A DNA stretch of 11,285 nt, from the NCBI GenBank assembly GCA_038222915.1, contig JBBRHH010000152.1, positions 1 through 11,285 on the forward strand. The letters are read 5' to 3'. This stretch comes from JBBRHH01 sp038222915. GTDB taxonomy: Bacteria; Planctomycetota; Phycisphaerae; Tepidisphaerales; Tepidisphaeraceae. The translations under genes were made by a program, and so were the position numbers. Shown here in pieces: positions 6,604-11,285 of this stretch (its first letter is position 1; every line of letters starts with the position of its first letter). The notes beneath the pieces are model-generated. The model had not been told where the DNA came from, did no database searches, and worked only from the letters and a program-made list of their open reading frames with translations.

Positions 6604-6930
6604 TCACCGATCCTGCTGCAGCGCAATTCCGATCGCCCGCATTGCAACCACATGCAGCACCACGGCCAGAGGAACAAAAGAGGCCGGAATAAATAGGTAC
6701 GGAAACATCCCCATCATCCGATTGGGCGTCTCGGCATGGATGAAGTTGAGCAGCCCCGGCGCCGACAACACCGAACGCGTCACCACATTCGCCAGCGCAA
6801 AAAGCCCAAGTAAGTTCCAAATCAGCGCAACCTCATCCCCAATCGCCCGCGCGTAACCAGCCAGGCAATCACTGGCGCCGCCACCCGTCGCGCCCGTTGC
6901 TCCTGTCACAAGAATCTTATCTTCAGCCAT
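6604..6930 (-). pseudogene. Chimeric ORF: NmrA-like N-terminus joined to C-terminus of a membrane protein
   Basis: A 108-residue frame starting at ATG 6930-6928 with GGAGG four bases upstream. Residues 1-17 (MAEDKILVTGATGATGG) are the first strand and GxxGxxG dinucleotide-binding loop (G10, G13, G16) of an NmrA/atypical SDR protein. From about residue 24 it is an unrelated membrane protein end: helix EVALIWNLLGLFALANVVT (33-51), a loop, then MGMFPYLFIPASFVPLAVVL and VVAMRAI. That end resembles the last two helices of a family of small multi-pass membrane proteins of unknown function. The rest of the Rossmann fold and the earlier helices are missing, so neither function is likely to survive. 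A deletion fusing two adjacent minus-strand genes would explain it; the join lies near 6850-6882. An assembly chimera is the alternative. Confidence 0.6.
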
Positions 6931-7056
6931 CTGGCCTCCACAATTCAGCACGGAAGAACGCATCACGCTCCACTGAGCGGAATGCGGCGACACACGAAAT
7001 GCCTGCGGTGCCGATTCAAGTTTCGGCCGGCCGTTCAGATCCTTTCACAAACGGCG

Positions 7057-7088
7057 TCGGGCCTCACAGAATTCTCTGTGAAGCCCGA
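7057..7088 (-). terminator. Strong hairpin, probable terminator of the fasciclin gene
   Basis: The arms 7057-7070 and 7075-7088 pair over 14 positions (TCGGGC, one C/A mismatch, TCACAGA) around a four-base loop ATTC. It begins 43 bases after the fasciclin stop codon at 7131-7133 on the minus strand. Only a short GUUUG follows on that strand, so the U-tract is weak. Position and stem strength still make a terminator the best call. Confidence 0.55.
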
Positions 7089-7130
7089 TGGGTGCGCAGC
7101 TCGAAAACGAGTCCGACTGTAGTCGCGCCG

Positions 7131-7661
7131 TTATGGCAGGACGACCGTATCGATCCAATGAATAACGCCATTGCTGCAGACCACGTCGGTCTTGATCACC
7201 TTCGCGTTGTTGACCATCACGCCGTCTGCGCCCGCCGTCACCATCAACGGCTTCCCGTTGAGCGTGCTCAGCTCCATCGTCTTCACATCTTTCGCCATGA
7301 TCGCGTCGCCGGCGTGAACGTGATACAGCAGAATGGCTTTCAGCTTCTCCTTGTTCTCCGGTTTGAGCAGGTCTTCCACCGTCCCCTTGGGCAGCTTCGC
7401 AAAGGCTTCATTCGTCGGCGCAAAGACCGTGAACGGCCCTTTCCCCTTCAGCGCATCCACAAGGTCCGCCGCCTTCACTGCCGCGACCAGCGTGGTCACT
7501 TTCTCCATCCCGGGTCCGGTCGCGGTTTCAATGATGTCCATCTTCTTGTCATCCGCCTTCACCTGAGCGGGCGTCTGCTCGGCGCAGCTGACAGCCGTGA
7601 GGGACATTCCGAGGCCGAGCGTGCAGACGCCCGTAGCCATCCAGCGTGTGAATCGAAACAT
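7131..7661 (-). CDS. Exported fasciclin (FAS1) domain protein
   Basis: A 176-residue protein with a cleavable export signal and one FAS1 domain. The start is the ATG at 7661, because AGGAAGGA lies six bases upstream and the signal peptide (MFRFTRWMATGVCTLGLGMS...) begins there; the reading frame upstream to 7730 is not protein-like. The sequence LTAVSC26 could be a weak lipobox, so it may be a lipoprotein. FAS1 landmarks: TTLVAAVKAADL (56-67), the H1 box FTVFAPTNEAF (77-87), KLKAILLYHVHAG (106-118) and the H2 box GVIHWIDTVVLP at the very end. FAS1 domains mediate adhesion or protein-protein contacts at the cell surface or in the matrix. It is a single-gene unit with a structured leader at 7674-7701 and a terminator at 7057-7088. 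Confidence 0.92.
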   Translation of the reverse strand: MFRFTRWMATGVCTLGLGMSLTAVSCAEQTPAQVKADDKKMDIIETATGPGMEKVTTLVAAVKAADLVDALKGKGPFTVFAPTNEAFAKLPKGTVEDLLKPENKEKLKAILLYHVHAGDAIMAKDVKTMELSTLNGKPLMVTAGADGVMVNNAKVIKTDVVCSNGVIHWIDTVVLP

Positions 7662-7667
7662 GACGAG

Positions 7668-7701
7668 TCCTTCCTGGGCAATGTGGTGCCCAGATTCTGG
7701 G
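7668..7701 (-). promoter_or_regulatory. Ribosome binding site and overlapping hairpins in the fasciclin leader
   Basis: The ribosome binding site AGGAAGGA (minus strand, 7675-7668) overlaps by two bases a perfect 7-bp inverted repeat CTGGGCA/TGCCCAG (7674-7680 with 7687-7693, loop of six). A second hairpin, CCCAG/CTGGG (7689-7693 with 7697-7701, loop of three), uses the same middle arm, so the two cannot form together. Formation of the first would crowd the ribosome binding site. A regulatory role is inference. Confidence 0.3.
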
Positions 7702-7730
7702 TTACTGCTTGCCCGAACGACATCGCCCAA

Positions 7731-8364
7731 GCCTCAGCAGCCAAATGTTCGCCAGAGGACGTCAGTCCTCGGCGACAGGGGGAGGAACTTGTTGAAGGAT
7801 GTGCTTATTCCGCGGGCTGCGCATCAATAGATTTGAAATCTCCATGCAGCGGGAAGACTAGGATTAGTGCCAGTGGTTCTATGCGTGTCGAGCTTGCATA
7901 AGTGTATCGAAGATGACGATGCAATATTTCTTCGCTTGCGTTTCGTCTATAGTTACCGCATTATTAACAGCAGTGGTCTATAATGGCTGATACAGGATTT
8001 TAATATGCAGCTATCGAGTCTATCAAAATCGCTACTTGATTCATCGCCCAGATTGTACGGCGCTGCGTCAGGCTTGCGCGTACATCACTGACTCCCAGCT
8101 GTTCCGGCCGGGAGTTCCTCCCGGCGATAAGACTTTCATCAATTATTACCGGGAAAACGACGCGGCCTGACCGTCTGGCGGTTCGTTCGGCGTTCCACGT
8201 TTCGTGTGGCGGCCGGGGCTTCAAACCTCGCCGGCGCAATCGTTCTTGTATTGACTGTATTTACTACAGTCGCGCTTGTGATCTCGAACGGCGCCGCCGC
8301 CCGGGCGCAGTCTGACTGAGGTAACACTATGGCAATTCGAAAGAACTGTCCCGGAAACATACAA
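7731..8364. other. Long stretch without a recognisable protein gene, upstream of the tRNA
   Basis: I find no convincing protein gene here. Visible structure: a GAGGAC/GTCCTC hairpin (7755-7770, loop GTCA); an AT-rich patch (about 7915-8000) containing TATAAT at 7979-7984 without a good -35; an 8-bp perfect hairpin GCCGGGAG/CTCCCGGC (8107-8114 with 8118-8125, loop of three); and the GACTGTA/TACAGTC palindrome described separately. The small minus-strand frames at 8000-8239, 8139-8360 and 8221-8439 have no homologue that I recognise, and the last runs across the tRNA. Confidence 0.5.
8251..8271 (+). promoter_or_regulatory. Palindrome with overlapping -35-like box upstream of tRNA-Arg
   Basis: GACTGTA (8253-8259) and TACAGTC (8265-8271) form a perfect 7-bp inverted repeat around TTTAC. 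TTGACT (8251-8256), a good -35 hexamer, overlaps its left arm, but no good -10 follows at 16-18 bases. The site lies about 95 bases ahead of the tRNA and is the best candidate for the control region of the tRNA-tuf unit. The exact promoter is uncertain. Confidence 0.3.
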
Positions 8365-8438
8365 GCGCCGGTAGCTCAATGGATCAGAGCGGCTCCCTTC
8401 TAAGGAGCGGGTTGGAGGTTCAAGTCCTCCCCGGTGCA
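8365..8438 (+). tRNA. tRNA-Arg (anticodon UCU)
   Basis: A complete cloverleaf can be drawn. The acceptor stem GCGCCGG/CCGGTGC (8365-8371 with 8431-8437) has one G.U pair, and the D stem is GCTC/GAGC. The anticodon stem is GCTCC/GGAGC with loop CTTCTAA, so the anticodon is TCT and reads AGA and AGG. The variable loop has five bases, and the T arm is GGAGG-TTCAAGT-CCTCC. The discriminator is A8438. CCA is not encoded (TTG follows), so it must be added after transcription. It lies 88 bases ahead of the tuf start, an arrangement like the tRNA-tuf clusters known from many bacteria. Confidence 0.95.
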
Positions 8439-8459
8439 TTGTTCATGAATCATTATCTT

Positions 8460-8519
8460 CCGCCCGTCACGTGACGGCGGTGGCTGGCCGACCATCTCGG
8501 CCGCGGTTTCCACTTTGGA
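8460..8519 (+). promoter_or_regulatory. Structured leader and ribosome binding site of the deleted tuf
   Basis: Between the tRNA and the tuf ATG are two inverted repeats: a 12-bp perfect palindrome CGTCACGTGACG (8465-8476) extended by CCGC/GCGG outside it, and GGCCGA/TCGGCC (8486-8491 with 8497-8502, loop of five). GGAG (about 8516-8519) lies seven bases before the ATG at 8527 as ribosome binding site. The leader looks intact although the gene behind it is not. The hairpins may mark tRNA processing or tuf translation control, which is inference. Confidence 0.4.
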
Positions 8520-8526
8520 GTCCAAC

Positions 8527-8678
8527 ATGGCAAAGCAGCAGTTCCAGCGCACCAAGCCGCATGTGAACGTCGGCACCATCGGTCATATCGACCATGGCAA
8601 GACGACTCTCACCGCGGCCCTCGGCTCACGTTCAGCCGAACCGTCGGCTCCGGCGTCGTGCAACGCGTCGTAAGTTGA
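8527..8678 (+). pseudogene. tuf: Elongation factor Tu gene with large internal deletion (N- and C-terminal ends only)
   Basis: From ATG 8527 the frame reads MAKQQFQRTKPHVNVGTI, then GHIDHGKTTLTAAL. This is the exact conserved start of EF-Tu (residues 1-32) including the complete GTP-binding P-loop G19-HIDH-GKT. Homology then ends abruptly; the frame runs on as GSRSAEPSAPASCNAS to TAA 8671-8673 (48 residues in all). In another frame, 8637-8672 reads RTVGSGVVQRVV, matching the extreme C-terminus of EF-Tu (the '..GGRTVGSGVV.K..' end), then a Ser codon and TGA 8676-8678. So about 350 internal codons are missing and the two ends are joined out of frame near 8622-8636. The usual protein is about 395-400 residues. 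The tRNA-Arg, leader, ribosome binding site and a downstream hairpin remain. A second, intact tuf must exist elsewhere if this join is real; misassembly is the main alternative. Confidence 0.85.
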
Positions 8679-8693
8679 AAAAGCCGGCCGGCT
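8678..8693 (+). terminator. Short hairpin after the tuf remnant, possible terminator
   Basis: AGCCGGCCGGCT (8682-8693) is a perfect 12-base palindrome preceded by five A residues and followed by GTCATTTGTC. It starts within a few bases of the EF-Tu C-terminal stop, where a tuf terminator would lie, and sits 22 bases before the convergent transglutaminase stop. The stem is short and the T-tract weak, so this is a tentative call. Confidence 0.3.
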
Positions 8694-8714
8694 GTCATTT
8701 GTCATCCCCGCGAT

Positions 8715-10985
8715 TTACTTGGCCGCAGCCGCGTCTTCCGCAAACGTGTCCACCTCCAGCACAACCTTATCCGTATTCGAAATCAGGCACCGCACCGTAT
8801 ACCCATCATCCACCCCCCGGTCTGGCAGAATCCGCACCGCCACCCCATTAAACTTAGCGGCCCCGGACGCGATCTCCTTCACCTGATGCGTCACATCAAT
8901 CGCAAAAGGCTTGGCCGGCTTATATTCCGCCGCGCCCGCCGGTTGAATCGGCACAATCACCGATCCCGCCGTCTGGTCCAGATTCTTAAAATCACAAGCC
9001 TTCCCCTTCTCAATCGCGCTGGCAAGAAAAACCGCGCCGATCTTCGCATTCGCTTTGTTGTGCCCCTGCACAACCGGAATGATCAGCCGCGCCGCCGCGA
9101 TCCCCTTGCTCGGCAGATTCTTCAATTCCCCGCCAATCAACACAGCGCTCTCAATCACCTTCCCCTTCTCAGCGTCAATCTTCGGCCACGCAATCTGCCC
9201 CGTCTCCGCAATCGCGCCCTTCTCATCACAGTACTGAATGTACTCCAGCGGAATCTGCGTCGTCTTCACCGCCCGCGTCTTGATCGCCTGCGGTGCTTCC
9301 GTCCCAATCAAAAACGGATTGGGCAGCGTCTGCAGTTCATCGGCCGCGCTCGGCTTCGCAGCAACCGCCCCTTCCGGCAGCGCGAGCGGCTTCGCGCTCG
9401 CTGAAATAATCTCCCGCCGAACCAGCATCATCCGCGGATAAACCGCATACTCGCCCTTAGGCGTCGGGCAATCAATTTCCAGCTTGGCCGGCAGGTCCTT
9501 GGCCGTAAAAGTCTTCTGCACGTACGTCACCGTATCCGACCACTTCGCATTGTGCTGTCGGGCAATTTCCTTCCCCTGATCGCACAACTGGTCAAACGAC
9601 TTCGTCCGCGATCCCAGCTTGTACGCATACGTCACAACCAGCTTATTGTCCCCCAACTCCTTCGGATCGCCGATAGAAACCGCCACCACATTCTTGCCCG
9701 GCGACAGATAAGGCAGCGACCCCGGATTGTTCTGCACCAGCATATCGATGTGCACCGACTTCAGCGCCGTCTTAAAGCTGATTCGCACCAGCGCTGCCAG
9801 TTGCCCCTTCACCGCCGGCGTAAACTCCTTCAAATCCGCGGCCTTGTAATTCTTCCCACCATCCACCGAAACTTCAACAAGGTCCGCGCCGGCCGCCTCC
9901 CCCGAAGCCCGCGTCAATATATACGGCGAAGCAAGCTTGATCAGCGCCGTCCCCGGCTTCGACGCATCAACCGGAACCAATCCCCCATCCGCAAACTTCG
10001 CATTGTCCGTCGAAGTAAACGACTTCAGCACGGCGTCAGACGAAAAATCAGGCGAAAACGTTATCATCCCCGTGCCAAAGCTCCGCGCCTTGCTCGCATT
10101 GATATACGGCTCAAGGATCAGGCCATACGCCGGATCGTTCCGCGTATCTTTAAATCCCGGACAGGTGTGCGCCGGAGCGACTTTCTCATTGGCCCAATAC
10201 CACGCCCCTTCAACAGCATCCCAAGTATTGGTCAGCGCCAAGCCCGGCGTCAGATCCACTTCCGTCGGATAGCTCCCGGTCGAGTGATTGATCCCCGCCC
10301 ACCCATCGCTCGGCCCCGAAACATGATGCGTCTTCAGCCCGGAAATCGTCCCCTCAATCGTATCGCCACAGGAAAGAAACGCCGGAGCCCGCCAGTTGGC
10401 ATGCTCCCCGTTCATCACAAACTGGTTGTCCTTCGCATAAACACACCCCCGCCCCTTATCCAGCACGAACACGTCCTTGATCAGCGCATCCGAATTCTTC
10501 GTCAGATCATCCTCCGACGCAATCGTCCGGCCTCCCTTCCCATCCGGCATCCACGCATAAAACTTCAGAAACGTATCCAGATAATGCCAGCGCCCGTCAT
10601 ACTTCGCTTCCACGGTCGTATGCCCATTCCACCCCACATACCGATGCTCCCAGCCGGCCTCAATCCACAGCGCCGACTCCACCGTGTGCAACCCGCCGCA
10701 AAGGCTCCACCCATAGCAGTTGATCACCTTAAGCGAAGGCACGCCGCCCGGCTCCGTCGGATAAGCCCGGTGATATTCCGTCAGCATGCAGAAGTTGTAG
10801 ATCGCGATCGCCTTCTCATCGTTGGTTTTGCAGTCGCGCGTAATCGTCTCAATGATCGACTTCAACGAGCTGCAATCCGGCGCCTTGTCCGGCTGCACCT
10901 TGATATTGGTAACCGTGTCAGCCCGTGCGGTGGACAGCAGAAGAAGGGTGAGAAGCGGGAGGGTTAGACAGCGTTTGTTTTTCAT
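8715..10985 (-). CDS. Secreted transglutaminase-like domain protein
   Basis: A 756-residue exported protein. Its signal peptide covers residues 1-22 (MKNKRC, core LTLPLLTLLLLS, cleavage after ARA). A transglutaminase-like (papain-fold) domain follows at about 35-160: GWSLCGGLHTVESALWIEAG gives the nucleophile C96 (C90 is a less likely choice), WNGHTTVEA gives H122, and GRWHYLDT gives D137, a complete Cys-His-Asp triad. The remaining 600 residues look like several beta-rich modules. One around 370-460 contains VEVSVDGGKNYK; the last, about 660-745, contains FAIDVTHQVKEIASG and FNGVAVRILPDRGVDDGY, reminiscent of DNRLRE-type jelly rolls. It could be a cross-linking enzyme, a cysteine protease/amidase or a glycan-associated surface enzyme; the substrate is unknown. 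The ATG at 10985 has GAGGA six bases upstream. It converges with the tuf remnant, about 36 bases apart. Confidence 0.85.
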   Translation of the reverse strand: MKNKRCLTLPLLTLLLLSTARADTVTNIKVQPDKAPDCSSLKSIIETITRDCKTNDEKAIAIYNFCMLTEYHRAYPTEPGGVPSLKVINCYGWSLCGGLHTVESALWIEAGWEHRYVGWNGHTTVEAKYDGRWHYLDTFLKFYAWMPDGKGGRTIASEDDLTKNSDALIKDVFVLDKGRGCVYAKDNQFVMNGEHANWRAPAFLSCGDTIEGTISGLKTHHVSGPSDGWAGINHSTGSYPTEVDLTPGLALTNTWDAVEGAWYWANEKVAPAHTCPGFKDTRNDPAYGLILEPYINASKARSFGTGMITFSPDFSSDAVLKSFTSTDNAKFADGGLVPVDASKPGTALIKLASPYILTRASGEAAGADLVEVSVDGGKNYKAADLKEFTPAVKGQLAALVRISFKTALKSVHIDMLVQNNPGSLPYLSPGKNVVAVSIGDPKELGDNKLVVTYAYKLGSRTKSFDQLCDQGKEIARQHNAKWSDTVTYVQKTFTAKDLPAKLEIDCPTPKGEYAVYPRMMLVRREIISASAKPLALPEGAVAAKPSAADELQTLPNPFLIGTEAPQAIKTRAVKTTQIPLEYIQYCDEKGAIAETGQIAWPKIDAEKGKVIESAVLIGGELKNLPSKGIAAARLIIPVVQGHNKANAKIGAVFLASAIEKGKACDFKNLDQTAGSVIVPIQPAGAAEYKPAKPFAIDVTHQVKEIASGAAKFNGVAVRILPDRGVDDGYTVRCLISNTDKVVLEVDTFAEDAAAAK

Positions 10986-11069
10986 CGGCGGTCCTCGTTG
11001 GATTTTCAGATGCGCCCCTGTACCAATCTTTTACTTCTGAAAAGCGCGGGTGTTTAGGCATTCAACGAG

Positions 11070-11095
11070 ATACCCCGCCGGTTCGGGCGGGGTAT
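11070..11095 (-). terminator. Perfect 10-bp hairpin between two minus-strand genes
   Basis: ATACCCCGCC (11070-11079) and GGCGGGGTAT (11086-11095) pair perfectly around the six-base loop GGTTCG. It lies 38 bases after the stop of the upstream minus-strand gene and 84 bases before the start of the transglutaminase gene, so it is best read as the terminator of the former. No clear U-run follows on either strand. Confidence 0.55.
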
Positions 11096-11133
11096 TCGTA
11101 GCGCGTATTTCAATCCTCCGATGCCTGTTTCGA

Positions 11134-11285
11134 CTACTTATCGTCCACATTCAACCCATTCAAATAATCTTCAAGTTCCTTCCGCTGCGCCTCCACCTTC
11201 CCAGTCAGCGTCTTGATCTGCTCATCCAGCTTGTCAATCGCATCCTCATCCGCATCCAGTTTCTTCTTCTCCCGGATGTAAGACG
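11134..11285 (-). CDS. C-terminal end of a coiled-coil protein (runs off window end)
   Basis: A minus-strand frame is open from the window edge to TAG at 11136-11134, giving the last 49 residues of a longer protein. The visible part is highly charged and helical, with leucine/isoleucine heptad spacing (KKLDADEDAIDKLDEQIK, then LTGKVEAQRKELEDYLNGL) and an acidic tail NVDDK, typical of a coiled coil. No family can be named from this fragment. The stop is followed by the hairpin at 11070-11095. Confidence 0.65.
   Translation of the reverse strand, partial: SYIREKKKLDADEDAIDKLDEQIKTLTGKVEAQRKELEDYLNGLNVDDK

Noticed and set aside
6897..7901. Open frame of 334 codons on the plus strand
   Set aside because: It runs antisense across the fasciclin gene and into non-coding DNA; the composition is Arg/His-rich shadow sequence.
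7979..7984. TATAAT as a promoter for the tRNA unit
   Set aside because: A perfect -10 by sequence, but no -35 at 16-18 bases, and it lies nearly 390 bases from the tRNA in an AT-rich patch where chance matches are likely.
8253..8271. LexA (SOS) box at GACTGTA/TACAGTC
   Set aside because: It reads CTGT-N7-ACAG, whereas the gammaproteobacterial LexA box is CTGT-N8-ACAG, and no SOS gene is nearby. Kept only as an unassigned palindrome.
8221..8439. Minus-strand frame beginning MHRGGLEPPT
   Set aside because: This is the well-known false frame produced by reading a tRNA gene backwards; it covers the tRNA-Arg.
9552..10967. Open frame of 471 codons on the plus strand
   Set aside because: It is antisense to the transglutaminase-like gene and extremely Arg/Pro/Leu-rich with no domain pattern. 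The minus strand has the signal peptide, catalytic triad and ribosome binding site.
1..11285. CRISPR array, prophage, transposase or defence cassette
   Set aside because: No regularly spaced repeats, integrase, transposase, nuclease-methylase pair or toxin-antitoxin pair can be read in either strand.

Overview
This is a GC-rich stretch of bacterial chromosome (no phage, plasmid, conjugation or CRISPR genes seen) from a Gram-negative-type organism. It encodes a signal-peptide-bearing outer-membrane beta-barrel, several other exported proteins and a tRNA-Arg without an encoded CCA. The mix of a large secreted transglutaminase-like protein, a fasciclin protein, a secreted esterase-like protein and loosely spaced one- or two-gene transcription units is reminiscent of Planctomycetota and relatives. 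That placement is an inference with low confidence, because no intact phylogenetic marker is present.

Layout. Bases 1-389 (minus) hold the N-terminal part of an exported esterase-like protein. Divergent from it is a small plus-strand operon, an SRPBCC/AHSA1 protein (579-1031) followed by a DoxX-like membrane protein (1068-1439). It has a well-formed promoter overlapped by two identical-architecture TAACC-N4-GGTTA palindromes, but no regulator gene in the window. An unrecognised 158-residue protein follows (1510-1986). It converges on a DUF347 four-repeat membrane protein (2159-2986, minus), and the gap between the two stop codons is filled almost exactly by a nested foldback element (1989-2153). 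Next come a membrane-anchored endonuclease/exonuclease/phosphatase-fold protein (3269-4135) and a translationally coupled pair: a GT87-type multi-pass glycosyltransferase (4344-5702) and an outer-membrane beta-barrel (5705-6592).

The second half shows signs of gene loss or of assembly error. At 6604-6930 (minus) a short ORF joins the NAD(P)-binding N-terminus of an NmrA-like protein to the last two membrane helices of an unrelated membrane protein. A fasciclin (FAS1) protein with its own terminator hairpin follows (7131-7661, minus). After about 700 bases without a protein gene come a tRNA-Arg(UCU), a structured leader and a tuf gene. The tuf gene keeps only the first ~32 codons and the last ~12 of EF-Tu, joined out of frame, with flanking signals retained. 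It converges on a complete secreted transglutaminase-like protein (8715-10985, minus), preceded by a strong hairpin and the C-terminal coiled-coil end of another minus-strand gene (11134-11285).

The items most worth a second look are the internally deleted tuf, the NmrA/membrane-protein chimera (two abrupt deletion-type joins within 1.8 kb), the foldback element wedged between convergent stops, and the orphan double operator. No confidently new multi-gene defence or mobile system is visible.
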